Assembly (NCBI GenBank): GCA_011369465.1
Contig: DRQG01000131.1
Location: 1 to 45,743, forward strand
Source of the DNA: Caldithrix abyssi
GTDB lineage: Bacteria > Calditrichota > Calditrichia > Calditrichales > Calditrichaceae
Direction: 5' to 3'
Length of the DNA stretch: 45,743 nucleotides
Within the stretch, counting starts at the first letter, position 1; every line of letters starts with the position of its first letter. The position numbers and the translations under genes were made by a program. Below the pieces are notes generated by a model. That model did not search any database, was not told the DNA's origin, and saw only the letters and a list, made by a program, of their open reading frames with translations. Below, piece by piece: positions 9,264-17,728 of this stretch.

Positions 9264-9941
9264 TCATCCCCTTGTTACATATTCTATCGGGTCTTCCACA
9301 CCGGCTTGTTCAAAACCGCGTAAACGTAAGGCACAACTGTCGCAAATGCCGCAGGCCTTAGTCTCGTTTTGATAACAGGACCAGGTCAGTTCCAGGGGGG
9401 CGTTGAGTTCCAATCCTTTACGCACAATATCGGCTTTGGCAAGATGGATTAACGGGGTAATGATGTGCAGATGTGTTTGCGGTTTTGTCCCTAAGTTAAG
9501 GGCTTTTTCGAAAGCGCTGAAAAAATCTTCCCGACAGTCGGGATAACCGGATGAATCTTCTTCCACCGCACCGATAAAAATTTTACCCGCTCCGATAACT
9601 TCGGCCCAGCTTGCGGCGATAGAAAGAATGTTGCCGTTGCGGAAAGGCACATAACTGCTGGGTATTTCCTGTGATTCCAAATCCGCTTTACTTACTGAGA
9701 TGCGGGTATCGGTTAAACTGGAACCGCCGATTTGGCTAAAATATCCCACATCCACGACCAACCGCTCTCTCACATTGTAGAAATCGGCGATATTGTTAAA
9801 GGCTTTTAATTCGCGCTGTTGGGTACGCTGGCCGTAATTGAGATGTAAAAAAGCCAACTCGCACTCCGTGTGGGCTATGGCGGCCGTAACACAGCTGTCC
9901 ATCCCTCCGGAAACCAGAACAACCGCTTTCTCTCTGCTCAT
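9264..9941 (-). CDS. queC: 7-cyano-7-deazaguanine synthase
   Basis: QueC converts 7-carboxy-7-deazaguanine and ammonia to preQ0 with ATP, the third committed step toward queuosine. The 225-residue protein has the PP-loop SGGMDS at residues 11-16 and a C-terminal zinc site with C189, C197, C200 and C203 ([13 protein letters not shown]). Length is normal for the family. It overlaps queF by four bases (ATGA), so the two are almost certainly translated from one message. It is the last gene of the minus-strand que cluster. A run of nine C lies four bases past its stop codon. Confidence 0.96.
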   Translation of the reverse strand: MSREKAVVLVSGGMDSCVTAAIAHTECELAFLHLNYGQRTQQRELKAFNNIADFYNVRERLVVDVGYFSQIGGSSLTDTRISVSKADLESQEIPSSYVPFRNGNILSIAASWAEVIGAGKIFIGAVEEDSSGYPDCREDFFSAFEKALNLGTKPQTHLHIITPLIHLAKADIVRKGLELNAPLELTWSCYQNETKACGICDSCALRLRGFEQAGVEDPIEYVTRG

Positions 9942-10297
9942 CGGAATCCGCCCCGTTTGTGCGGATCATACACAGCCACAACCGTGGAATTCATTCCACC
10001 TCGGGTGGTGAAATCGCCGGTGATTTCCATATATCGTGGTTTGCAGGCTTCCACAAGGTCGTCCAGAATCTGATTGATAACCGCTTCATAAAAAATGCCT
10101 TTGTTACGGAAATCCAGAAAATAATATTTTAACGATTTTAATTCGAGGCAAAGTTTATCGGGAATATATTCCACGGTAATTGTCCCGAAATCGGGCAGGC
10201 CGGTTTTGGGGCATACCGAAGTGAATTCCTCATTTACATGGGTGATAAAATAATCCCTGTCGGGAAATTGGTTGTCGAAAACTTCTATTTTACTCAT
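9938..10297 (-). CDS. queF: NADPH-dependent preQ0 reductase, unimodular type
   Basis: QueF reduces the nitrile of preQ0 to the amine of preQ1 using NADPH. The 119-residue length is that of the short YkvM-type enzyme with a single tunnelling fold. Visible features are the catalytic cysteine in SVCPKTG, the nearby PDFG aspartate, the QueF signature ELKSLKYY, and a C-terminal FTTRGG segment. Its stop overlaps the start of queC. Upstream, a composite repeat of about 400 bases separates it from queE, so queF-queC may need its own promoter or depend on read-through. Confidence 0.95.
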   Translation of the reverse strand: MSKIEVFDNQFPDRDYFITHVNEEFTSVCPKTGLPDFGTITVEYIPDKLCLELKSLKYYFLDFRNKGIFYEAVINQILDDLVEACKPRYMEITGDFTTRGGMNSTVVAVYDPHKRGGFR

Positions 10298-10309
10298 AGT
10301 TGCCTCTGA

Positions 10310-10714
10310 TTGGTTTTTAGTTGACAGTTATCAGTCGTCAGTTCTCAGTTATCAGTTACTAAGTTATTGAGTTATTGAATTTGCTGTAGGCTGTCAGCTC
10401 TCGGCCATTGGCTATTTGCTGTTGGCTATTGGCATTTGTAATTCCCAGTAATTCAACAATTCTCCAATTCATCAATTCATTAATTGTTGGCCATTGGCTA
10501 TAGGGATTCGTAATTCGTAATTGACTAATTCGTAATTCTTTCCCAGTTTCGAGTTTCCAGTTTCTAATTTCTCGTCACGCGTTACCTGTTACCTACTACT
10601 CTGTACTAATTACTATGTACTAAGTACTGATCGCAAGATAAATCTTGCAGTACTTTGTGCCTTTCAATTCGTAATTCGTAATTAACTCCCTGTCACTCAA
10701 CGCTCTGCACTGCA
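10310..10714 (+). repeat. Composite modular repeat, copy 2
   Basis: Modules in plus-strand order: cagttatcagt words; ggctatttgct/ggccattggct words; aattcaacaattc/caattcatcaattc words; gtaattcgtaattg words; cccagtttc; tcgtcacgcg; tactatgtactaagtact; then the palindrome at 10632-10649 (cgcaagat-aa-atcttgca, one arm base changed) and gtactttgtgcc. About 170 bases of the middle are nearly identical to copy 4. The copy fills the whole queE-queF gap. The palindrome end lies about 70 bases past the queE stop. No coding frame is supported here. Confidence 0.75.
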
Positions 10715-11383
10715 TTATACGCCCCTCTGTTCCGGAGGCCAGATATATTTGTGCATCTGCAACTGGAAGCGTACGTTCAACCGATCTTCCAAAATCCATT
10801 CGGCCAGATGCTTGTTCTTCAATTGACCAAACACCGGAGCAAACAATACGGGACAACGTTCGTTCAGGTTATATTTTTCAAGAATAGCCTTAGCCCATTC
10901 GTAGTCCTCACGATCCCCGATAACAAATTTGACCTCATCAAGGTCGGTTAACAAGGCTATGTTATCCCAGTGCACCTTATCCGACTCTCCGCTGGAAGGA
11001 CACTTGATATCAACAATGCGGCGCACCCGGGGGTCCACTTGGGCTATATTTAAATGTCCGCCGGTTTCTAGTAAAACGGTGTAACCGGCGTCGGCTAGGT
11101 TCGTCATCAAAGGATACACATTTTTCTGGATAAGCGGTTCGCCACCGGTAATCTCCACCAGATCACAGGCGTACTCTTTTATCTCCTGCATGATCTGTTG
11201 CAGCGTTCGTTCTTCACCTTCATGAAAAGCGTACTCCGTATCGCAGTAAGTACAGCGTAAATTGCAGTATGTCAGGCGCACAAAAATACAGGGACGCCCG
11301 GCAAAAGTGGATTCGCCCTGAATGCTGTAAAATATTTCATTGATTTTCAGGGTGTTTTGCAAAGCATCACTTGCGCTATTCAC
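10715..11383 (-). CDS. queE: 7-carboxy-7-deazaguanine synthase, radical SAM enzyme
   Basis: QueE rearranges 6-carboxytetrahydropterin to 7-carboxy-7-deazaguanine with SAM, a [4Fe-4S] cluster and Mg2+. The 222-residue protein has the cluster ligands C40, C44 and C47 (YCNLRCTYC), the substrate-side segment YSIQGES near residues 19-25, and the SAM-binding GGEPL. Length matches the proteobacterial type. It overlaps queD by eight bases, which places both on one transcript. The product passes to QueC, encoded at the far end of the cluster behind a repeat-filled gap. Confidence 0.96.
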   Translation of the reverse strand: MNSASDALQNTLKINEIFYSIQGESTFAGRPCIFVRLTYCNLRCTYCDTEYAFHEGEERTLQQIMQEIKEYACDLVEITGGEPLIQKNVYPLMTNLADAGYTVLLETGGHLNIAQVDPRVRRIVDIKCPSSGESDKVHWDNIALLTDLDEVKFVIGDREDYEWAKAILEKYNLNERCPVLFAPVFGQLKNKHLAEWILEDRLNVRFQLQMHKYIWPPEQRGV

Positions 11384-11741
11384 TGTACTCGACCATATAT
11401 TTGTCCGTTTCCCACAGGCTTATTTTATGCATCCGTATTGGCGGGGGTAAAAGTTTACCGATTTCCTGGTAAAAATATCGCGCCAGATTTTCCGCCGTAG
11501 GATTCATTGTATCAAACGGGGGAATACTGTTGATTTCCTGATGATCAAATCGTCCCACCACTTGCCAGGACAGATCGGTCAGCTCTTTGAAGTCGATGCC
11601 CATTCCCAGCTCATTGAGCGTATCGGTTTTAACTTCCACGCGAATTTTCCAGTTGTGGCCGTGGATGCGCACGCAATTCCCGTCATATTCCCGCAGCCGG
11701 TGGGCCGCCGAAATCATCGTTTCTATAGATAAAATATACAT
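11376..11741 (-). CDS. queD: 6-carboxytetrahydropterin synthase
   Basis: QueD makes 6-carboxy-5,6,7,8-tetrahydropterin from 7,8-dihydroneopterin triphosphate, the first dedicated step toward preQ1. The 121-residue protein has the zinc ligands H14 (SAAHRL), H27 and H29 (RIHGHNW), the catalytic cysteine C23, the DHQEIN segment, and PTAENLAR followed by LWET near the C terminus. Size and motifs are those of the small QueD/PTPS-I group. The gene overlaps queE. It starts 94 bases downstream of the HAD gene on the same strand. Confidence 0.95.
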   Translation of the reverse strand: MYILSIETMISAAHRLREYDGNCVRIHGHNWKIRVEVKTDTLNELGMGIDFKELTDLSWQVVGRFDHQEINSIPPFDTMNPTAENLARYFYQEIGKLLPPPIRMHKISLWETDKYMVEYSE

Positions 11742-11835
11742 CTTTTTTCCCTTATCGATTAAAAATTTTAGAGTCGTGGAATTTAAACAATTTTTAAAGT
11801 GGTATCAAAAAAAGAGGACAAAACAGTTTGTACAT

Positions 11836-12477
11836 TTAAGACCTTATTAGGGAGCGTATAATTTTTTCCACTTCTCTGAAATCATCTGCAATATAGTCGG
11901 CCTGGCTCAGATGCCCGGGATGAAGAGTAGTCGTGACGGCAATGACCGTCATGCCCGCCTTTTTAGCGCCCTCAATACCCAATGGCGCGTTTTCCACAAC
12001 AATGCACTGTTCCGGAGGCAGTCCCATCAACTCGGCGCCTTTCAGGAAAGGATCGGGATGTGGTTTGCCACGTTCGATATCATCCACCGTGACCAAGGCC
12101 TTAAAATCATTGTTAAAATGTTGGTTGATAATTTTTTCAACCCGTGAACGGTTGCCGCCGGTAACCACGCCCATCGGAATGCCAGAATCGTGCAAATGGT
12201 TCAGCATTTCCCTGAAATAATCATAAAACTCCAGGCGCATAAATTGATTATAGTAGTTCATTTTTCGTTGGATGATTTGCTCCACATCGCTTTCGCTCAG
12301 GCCGTGTTTTTTACCTAAAGCATAGGCAATGATATGCACACCCTGTCCTTCCAGAATGAAAAAGTCATCGGCTTTGATATGAATATTTTTTTCGGCAAAA
12401 GCCTTCTGCCAGGCCGCAAAATGTTGTTCCATACTTTTTACCACAACACCGTCGAAATCGAAAAGCACACCTTGCAA
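11836..12477 (-). CDS. HAD-superfamily phosphatase, beta-phosphoglucomutase-like
   Basis: This 213-residue HAD subfamily IA hydrolase has nucleophile motif DFDGVVV (D7, D9), motif II in GVVTGGNRSR, a lysine in KPHPDPF, and motif IV in VENAPLGIEGAKKAGM. A helical cap follows motif I. Such proteins dephosphorylate or isomerise small sugar phosphates; the substrate here is unknown. The likely start is TTG 12477, which has aaggag about ten bases upstream; a GTG lies three codons further in. It heads the minus-strand que run, but that may be chance neighbourhood rather than pathway membership. Confidence 0.8.
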   Translation of the reverse strand: MQGVLFDFDGVVVKSMEQHFAAWQKAFAEKNIHIKADDFFILEGQGVHIIAYALGKKHGLSESDVEQIIQRKMNYYNQFMRLEFYDYFREMLNHLHDSGIPMGVVTGGNRSRVEKIINQHFNNDFKALVTVDDIERGKPHPDPFLKGAELMGLPPEQCIVVENAPLGIEGAKKAGMTVIAVTTTLHPGHLSQADYIADDFREVEKIIRSLIRS

Positions 12478-12487
12478 AGTAGTTTTA

Positions 12488-12831
12488 CTCCTTTAAAAAA
12501 GTTGAAGCTATTGGTTTTTGGCTGTTGGCTATTGGCTATCGGCTGTCAGCTATCGGCCGTCGGCTGTTGGCTTTCAGTTGTCAGTTATCAGTTTTCGGTT
12601 ATTCAGTTATTAGTTCCCAGTTTCCAGCATCCAGTATCCAGTTCCCAGTTCCCAGTTCCTAATTTCAAGTTTCCAATTTCCAATTTCTCATCACGCGGTA
12701 CTTTGTGCCTTTGTCCCTTTGCTCCTTTGTGCCTAATTAATTCCAGCATCCAGTATCCAGTTCCCAATTTCCGGTATCCGCTTTGTACTAAATACTCTGT
12801 ACTATGTACTTTTCGCAAGATAAATCTTGCG
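12488..12831 (+). repeat. Composite modular repeat, copy 3
   Basis: Modules in plus-strand order: ggctattggctgtc words; cagttgtcagttatcag words; ccagtatccagttccc words; tttccaatttcc words; catcacgcggtactttgtgcc; a second ccagcatccag block; tactctgtactatgtact; and the perfect palindrome at 12814-12831 (cgcaagat-aa-atcttgcg). The palindrome directly abuts the stop codon (12832-12834) of the minus-strand gene. About 80 bases before it are nearly identical to copy 4. The opposite end reaches to within about ten bases of the HAD gene start. Confidence 0.75.
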
Positions 12832-13740
12832 TTACATCACCGGTTTCCGTTTTTTGCGAAAGCGGGCGTAAAGCAGGGTGTCGAGTTTTTCCATGTAGTT
12901 TTCCTGCTCATTAATCAGACCTTTATCGGTTCGTTTAAACAGGCGGCAATACTCGGCGATGAACAGACAGTGGGCAAAATGTCTGTAACGTTCCGCCGCG
13001 GTGTATTTTATTTGTAAAATACGTTCGTTCTGTTCCCTTTTGCGCATCAGGGAAAAAAAGCGGGCGTCCTCCTCGATGATCAACCAATTGCGATACCACG
13101 ATTCAAAGGTAAGCAGCCAGGCCGCGCCGGATGGATCGCCCAACTGAGTGTGCAGCCGTCCGAAGAGCAGTCGAAACTGGCTGAGGTAGAGCTCTTCACT
13201 GTCAAGCTGATCGGCGGCAAAATACAGATTTTGTGACAAATGAACGATCGCTTTACGCTGATCCTTGAGTTTCAGATATGCGAAACCGAGATAAATACGC
13301 GCCGTAACGGATTCATAGTCCTCTTGCAGCGCCTTTTCCAGTAATTCGACCGACGCGGCAGTATTTCCGGAAAGATATTCGAATACGCCTTTTTCCAGCA
13401 GCGCGTTTTTGGCAGCAGTCTTCTGAAATTTTTCCGTATATATTTTAACAAAAAGTTTTAAATACAGATTATATATATAGTGGCTTATTTTTTTACTGCG
13501 ATAGTAGTCGCGGTATTCCAAAAAGATGATAAACAGACCGGGCAGGGAAGAGATTTCACGGAAACGTTCTTCGTCCCAATAGCGGGCCACCTCTGCAGGA
13601 ACAGACTCATATTCTTTGCGGGCCGTAATGCGAAAATACTGTTCCCATTCGGCCAATGCCTTTTCGAAGCGAAAGTTGAGAAAATGCTCTTCCGCGTTTT
13701 GCAGCAGATAGTCGAACGAATCCCAAAATGTAGCGCTCAT
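12832..13740 (-). CDS. Helical-repeat (TPR-like) protein of unknown function
   Basis: This 302-residue soluble protein has no signal sequence. It is almost wholly helical and contains segments of TPR character, notably EYLSGNTAASVELLEKAL followed by ARIYLGFAYLKLKDQRKAI at about residues 125-175, and a looser LFGRLHTQLGDPSGAAWL unit. The C-terminal part is basic (RFRKKRKP). TPR folds mediate protein contacts, so a scaffold or adaptor role is possible, but no partner is evident. It is transcribed divergently from the large lipoprotein gene, with 126 bases between start codons. The composite repeat touches its stop codon. Confidence 0.6.
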   Translation of the reverse strand: MSATFWDSFDYLLQNAEEHFLNFRFEKALAEWEQYFRITARKEYESVPAEVARYWDEERFREISSLPGLFIIFLEYRDYYRSKKISHYIYNLYLKLFVKIYTEKFQKTAAKNALLEKGVFEYLSGNTAASVELLEKALQEDYESVTARIYLGFAYLKLKDQRKAIVHLSQNLYFAADQLDSEELYLSQFRLLFGRLHTQLGDPSGAAWLLTFESWYRNWLIIEEDARFFSLMRKREQNERILQIKYTAAERYRHFAHCLFIAEYCRLFKRTDKGLINEQENYMEKLDTLLYARFRKKRKPVM

Positions 13741-13804
13741 AATCGCTTTAATTTAAATAAGTTAACGGGAACCCACTGTTTTTTCTAAAATAACGGTACA
13801 AAGT

Positions 13805-13833
13805 TTGTGATTCAACTGAAAAATAGCTAAAAT
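13805..13833 (+). promoter_or_regulatory. Candidate sigma-70-type promoter of the 13867 gene
   Basis: TTGTGA at 13805-13810 and TAAAAT at 13828-13833 are separated by 17 bases, matching the consensus at four and five of six positions. Transcription would begin near 13840. This excludes the in-frame ATG at 13834 and supports translation from 13867. Confidence 0.5.
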
Positions 13834-13866
13834 ATGATTTCCGTACATTATTCAGAAGGAAGCCGT

Positions 13867-16800
13867 ATGCTGCGTTTTAAAATTTTAGGTTTAGCTGTCG
13901 TGCTAGTTACCGTCATTTTGTCCTGCCAGCCGGAATGGGTGAAAAAGGCCCCCAAATATGATTACAGCGGTATGGATAAATACACCATCGAAGCTCATAA
14001 GGAGGTGGAAGAATTTTTGTATAAGGCGGTTACGGGGCAATATACATTTCGTTTTCCCAAAACCGTCCGGATTGACAGCCTACTGCTGGATCGCGAGGCA
14101 GAATATATGGAAATTCATCTCAATAAAAGCGCCTCGTTTATCCCTTTGCGTGAAGACAACCTTCGGGCCATCTATGCGGCTCTGCGCGAAGAGATGGATG
14201 ACTATGAGGACTGGCATATTACAATCTGGTCGTTAGGTGTGCCCCTGAGAGAACTCATCCCCAATTATTTCCGCGGTGATCCTTCGCGATACGACAGAAG
14301 CCGTCTTCCGGTTAAGAGAGAACGGCCGTTGCCTTTGGTACGCCGTTTGGATCAGCCGGAATTTAACAGCGGTTTGTACGGAAACAACATTGCACTCTGG
14401 CATAGCCACGGCTGGTACTATAATGTGAACAGGAAACGCTGGGAATGGCAGCGTCCTCGCCTGTTCCAAACCGTAGAGGATTTGCTGCCGCTTTCCTTTG
14501 TGGTGCCCTATCTGGTGCCTATGCTGGAAAATGCCGGGGCCAATGTGTTTTTACCGCGTGAACGGGACTGGCAGATCCATGAAGTGGTTGTCGATAACGA
14601 TTCCTTTCCGCAGGAATACGGACGTTACAAAGAACAGTGGATTGGGGAAGACGTGTTCAACACGAAGGCTGCCGGGCCGGGTTTTGCCGTGGGACAGCCT
14701 CCCTATGGCCGCGGCGATAATCCTTTTTTGCAGGGAACGTTCCGCGCCATGCGCAGCGATACGTTATCCGGTGCAGCCATTGAGTGGATTCCAAACATTC
14801 CCGAAGAGGGACGCTATGCGGTCTATGTCTCTTTTTATGCGGATTCGAACAATGTGGACGATGCGCATTATACCGTATATCATCAGGGCGGAAAAAGCCG
14901 GTTTCTGGTTAATCAGCAAATTGGCGGTTCCACCTGGGTATATCTGGGTACCTTTCTTTTTAAAAAAGGGACGCATCCGGACAGCGGACGGGTGGAATTA
15001 ACCAATCAAAGCGCGAAATCGGGTTTACAGATTACGGCCGATGCGGTGCGTTTTGGCGGCGGGATGGGTAATATTCAACGCGATGGTTACACCAGCGGCC
15101 GTCCCCGGTATCACGAGGGCAGCAAATATTATTTGCAGTACGCCGGTTTTCCCGATTCTCTCATTTTTGAATTGGATGATGAAGAAGACGATTACAAAGA
15201 CGACTACCGGGGACGACCGGAATGGGTTAATTATTTGGTTGGCGCGCCCTTCGGACCCAATAAAAACCGGCAGGCCAAAGGGCTGGGCATTCCCATCGAC
15301 GTCTCTCTGGCTTTTCATACCGATGCCGGCATTGCTCATACCGATACCAGTATCGGCACGCTGGTTATTTACAGCATCGAAGACGCCGAAACCCTGCGCG
15401 TTTTCCCCGATGGCGTCTCGCGGTTGGCCAATCGTGATTTTGCCGACATCCTGCAAACGCAGATTGTGGATGATATTCGCGCTGCATACGATCCCGAATG
15501 GACGCGCCGGGCCCTGCGTGAAGATCAATACAGTGAAGCTTTCCGACCGAACGTTCCTGCGGCTTTGCTGGAACTGCTTTCGCATCAGAATTTTCAGGAT
15601 ATGAAATTTGCTCAGGACCCGGGCTTTCGTTTTCTGGTGGCGCGGGCCATATACAAAAGCATGCTGCGTTTTATCGCTCATAGATACGACCGAAATTTTA
15701 CGGTGCAGCCCTTGCCGGTCACCCATTTTAGCGCCGTATTCGATACTTCGGGCGATATTCGATTGAGCTGGCAAGCTCAGGAAGACCCGTTGGAGCCGGG
15801 CGCCGAACCGCAAGCGTACAAGGTGTATATACAACAAAACGACAATGATTTTGATACCGGCCGGTTGGTCAAGGGCAATACCTTTGTTTTTCGGGACTGG
15901 CAACCGGAAGTGATGTACAGTTTTAAAGTGACCGCTCTGAATGATGGCGGGGAGAGTTTTCCCTCGGAAGTGTTGTCTGTTTGTAAAAAGGCCGATGACG
16001 CTCCTGTCGTATGCATCGTTAATGCCTTTGACCGGGTTTCCGCACCGCAAATTGTGGAAACCGAAGGCTGGCACGGTTTTATGAATATGTTGGATAACGG
16101 TGTTGCGGACGGATACGACGTGAGTTTTGTAGGCGAGCAATATGCTTTCTCGGATTCGGTTCTTTATAAAAGCAATGATTTTCCCGGACACGGCGCCAGT
16201 TTTGCCGATTACGAAACCACGATCATCCCGGGTAACACCCATAATTTTCCCCTCATCCACGGTTGGGCCATAAAGGAAGCTGGATATTCCTTCGTTTCCT
16301 GCAGCGATGAAGCGGTGGAAGACAGTCTGATCGATCTTAAAGACTATCATTTTGTGGATCTGATTTTGGGAGAAGAAAAGGCTACCCCATCGCTCAGGAA
16401 AATCCCCGGCAGAGAAGCGGTGCGTTTTCGAGCCTTTTCCAAAACGATGCAGCATCGTCTTACTCAATATTTGTCAGAGGGGGGTAATCTTTTCCTTTCC
16501 GGCGCTTATATTGCCACCGACCTGATGCAGGGAACTTTCAGCGATGAAGAAGACAGAATGTTTGCCGAAAATGTGCTCAAAGTAAAATGGGATGCTAATT
16601 ACGGCAGCCGAAAAGGGTATGTTTTTAGCGTGCAGGATTCGTTTCTGGCGCGCAATGATATTTTCCGATTTAACACGGGATATGATCCCAACATCTACAC
16701 TGTGGAAGCCCCGGATGCGATAAATCCCGCAAACGGGGCCGAGATGCTGCTCCGCTATCGGGAAAACCGCTACGGGGCCGGCATCGGCTATAGGGGAGCG

Positions 16801-16899
16801 TATGGATTGGTCTTGTTGGGTTTTCCGTTCGAAACGGTGCTGAAAGAAGCGGACCGTGTCAAATTGATGAAAGCGGTGTTGAATTATTTAAAAAATTAA
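13867..16899 (+). CDS. Large lipoprotein with amidase-like, golvesin and FN3 modules
   Basis: This 1010-residue secreted protein has a lipoprotein signal (VILSC, lipidation at C20). Residues ~150-240 resemble the start of an N-acetylmuramoyl-L-alanine amidase domain (LWHSHGWYY, then VEDLLPLSFVVPYL). A golvesin/xanthan-lyase C-terminal-type beta domain is inserted at ~240-400 (YAVYVSFYADSNN ... ADAVRFGGG). The amidase part resumes with SLAFHTDAG at ~484, plausibly a metal-site segment. A fibronectin type III domain follows at ~616-711, then an unassigned C-terminal domain. It is probably an envelope-anchored hydrolase or binding protein; activity is unproven. ATG 13867 has agaagga upstream and begins the signal peptide; the frame is open from 13834. 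Confidence 0.7.
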   Translation: MLRFKILGLAVVLVTVILSCQPEWVKKAPKYDYSGMDKYTIEAHKEVEEFLYKAVTGQYTFRFPKTVRIDSLLLDREAEYMEIHLNKSASFIPLREDNLRAIYAALREEMDDYEDWHITIWSLGVPLRELIPNYFRGDPSRYDRSRLPVKRERPLPLVRRLDQPEFNSGLYGNNIALWHSHGWYYNVNRKRWEWQRPRLFQTVEDLLPLSFVVPYLVPMLENAGANVFLPRERDWQIHEVVVDNDSFPQEYGRYKEQWIGEDVFNTKAAGPGFAVGQPPYGRGDNPFLQGTFRAMRSDTLSGAAIEWIPNIPEEGRYAVYVSFYADSNNVDDAHYTVYHQGGKSRFLVNQQIGGSTWVYLGTFLFKKGTHPDSGRVELTNQSAKSGLQITADAVRFGGGMGNIQRDGYTSGRPRYHEGSKYYLQYAGFPDSLIFELDDEEDDYKDDYRGRPEWVNYLVGAPFGPNKNRQAKGLGIPIDVSLAFHTDAGIAHTDTSIGTLVIYSIEDAETLRVFPDGVSRLANRDFADILQTQIVDDIRAAYDPEWTRRALREDQYSEAFRPNVPAALLELLSHQNFQDMKFAQDPGFRFLVARAIYKSMLRFIAHRYDRNFTVQPLPVTHFSAVFDTSGDIRLSWQAQEDPLEPGAEPQAYKVYIQQNDNDFDTGRLVKGNTFVFRDWQPEVMYSFKVTALNDGGESFPSEVLSVCKKADDAPVVCIVNAFDRVSAPQIVETEGWHGFMNMLDNGVADGYDVSFVGEQYAFSDSVLYKSNDFPGHGASFADYETTIIPGNTHNFPLIHGWAIKEAGYSFVSCSDEAVEDSLIDLKDYHFVDLILGEEKATPSLRKIPGREAVRFRAFSKTMQHRLTQYLSEGGNLFLSGAYIATDLMQGTFSDEEDRMFAENVLKVKWDANYGSRKGYVFSVQDSFLARNDIFRFNTGYDPNIYTVEAPDAINPANGAEMLLRYRENRYGAGIGYRGAYGLVLLGFPFETVLKEADRVKLMKAVLNYLKN

Positions 16900-17101
16900 C
16901 ACGTTGGTAAAAAAAACAAAAAAGTGTTCGCAAGATCACAGCGGGACGAAACAAAAAAAGTATATTAGTCGTAACAATAATAACTGTCCGGTTAACTCCG
17001 ACGGTTATTTAATGACTTCTGTTTCAATATCGCTTTAAGGGAACGGAAGTAGTTAGCTCTTATTAGAGCCTCCTTGGTTAGGTTGTACGGTTGGGACGTA
17101 A
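16900..17101. other. Intergenic stretch, possible leader or small RNA
   Basis: No coding frame is convincing. The region includes a short stem gctct/agagc near 17056-17068 and leads directly into the strong terminator at 17102-17132. The terminator stands about 200 bases from the preceding stop codon, with a gene start 60 bases beyond it. It could end the lipoprotein transcript, a small RNA, or a leader of the next gene. I recognise no known riboswitch or 6S/4.5S core. Confidence 0.35.
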
Positions 17102-17132
17102 GGGTTGCAGATTGTTCTGCAGCCCTTTTTTT
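17102..17132 (+). terminator. Rho-independent terminator
   Basis: A nine-pair stem, 17102-17110 with 17117-17125 (gggttgcag/ctgcagccc, one G-U pair), has a six-base loop and is followed by seven T. The stem is GC-rich and the T tract is on the plus strand. Confidence 0.85.
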
Positions 17133-17192
17133 GTTTATATCCGAATATTCCTGTAAATTAGGGACATACCCTGTAAAAGTGCGGATGTATTG

Positions 17193-17438
17193 ATGCTCTT
17201 TGAAGTCGTTGAAGTAAAAACCAAAGCCGGCTACAGGTCGGTAGAACGTCCGGCGGCATTTTTCTATCAGGAACAACGGTATGAAATTGACGAAGTGATC
17301 GACCGTTGGTATGAAGGCGGGCTTGATCCGCGTCGGCCGATTATGACCTATTTTAAAGTACATACCACCGACGATCAAATCTTTCTATTGCGTTACAATC
17401 AGAAACGCGACGTCTGGGCGCTGATGATTTCTTCCTGA
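17193..17438 (+). CDS. Small conserved protein, DUF6504-like
   Basis: This 81-residue cytoplasmic protein is predicted as mainly beta strands: an N-terminal FEVVEVKTKAG strand, then RPAAFFYQEQRYEIDEVIDRW, a GG turn with LDPRRP, and TYFKVHTTDDQIFLLRYN ending in WALM. The order (a sequence resembling an RNA- or nucleotide-binding small barrel, a conserved W, then the GG turn) resembles short proteins grouped as DUF6504, whose function is unknown. The match is by memory only. ATG 17193 has a poor binding site. A terminator lies just upstream, so it probably has its own promoter in the short gap or is expressed by read-through. Confidence 0.5.
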   Translation: MLFEVVEVKTKAGYRSVERPAAFFYQEQRYEIDEVIDRWYEGGLDPRRPIMTYFKVHTTDDQIFLLRYNQKRDVWALMISS

Positions 17439-17462
17439 TTTTGGCGGATTTCCCCATTCGTA

Positions 17463-17690
17463 TTGAGTGAGCTTTCGGATTCATGTTCACTGAGCTCTGC
17501 CTGTCCTGGGCCCGGTCGAAGGTGCCTGTCCCGACTTGTCGGGATCGAGGGGAACAGGCATCGGCTTCGACAAGCTCAGCCTCCGTTTCTTGAGCTCTGC
17601 CTTCGTTCCCTGAGCCTGTCGAAGGGAACGGAGAGCCTGTTGAAGGGAACGTGAAATGGAGCTTTCCGAAGGGAACAATTTCCATAAGGG
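17463..17690. repeat. Cluster of nested palindromic repeats
   Basis: The yjbQ-side intergenic gap is filled with palindromic words: cccgac/gtcggg at 17530-17543, and the pair ttcgacaagctcag (17566-17579) with its near-inverse ctgagcctgtcgaa (17610-17623), plus repeated gaagggaac words up to about 17680. The same words occur at 9128-9166 and 29320-29500. Frames that appear open through here are made of repeat text and are not supported as genes. Confidence 0.7.
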
Positions 17691-17728
17691 TTACCAGTAA
17701 AAACAAACGGCCTGCTTAGCCTTCGTCT

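Noticed and set aside
10310-10714. CRISPR array
   Set aside because: Units are degenerate, of varied length, and have no regular spacers; no cas genes are nearby.
15025-16467. Long 480-residue minus-strand frame
   Set aside because: It lies wholly opposite the large lipoprotein gene, has no recognisable domain, and its composition reflects the complementary strand.
16900-17101. 6S RNA, SRP RNA or c-di-GMP riboswitch
   Set aside because: None of the conserved cores of these RNAs can be read; only a terminator and one short stem are visible.
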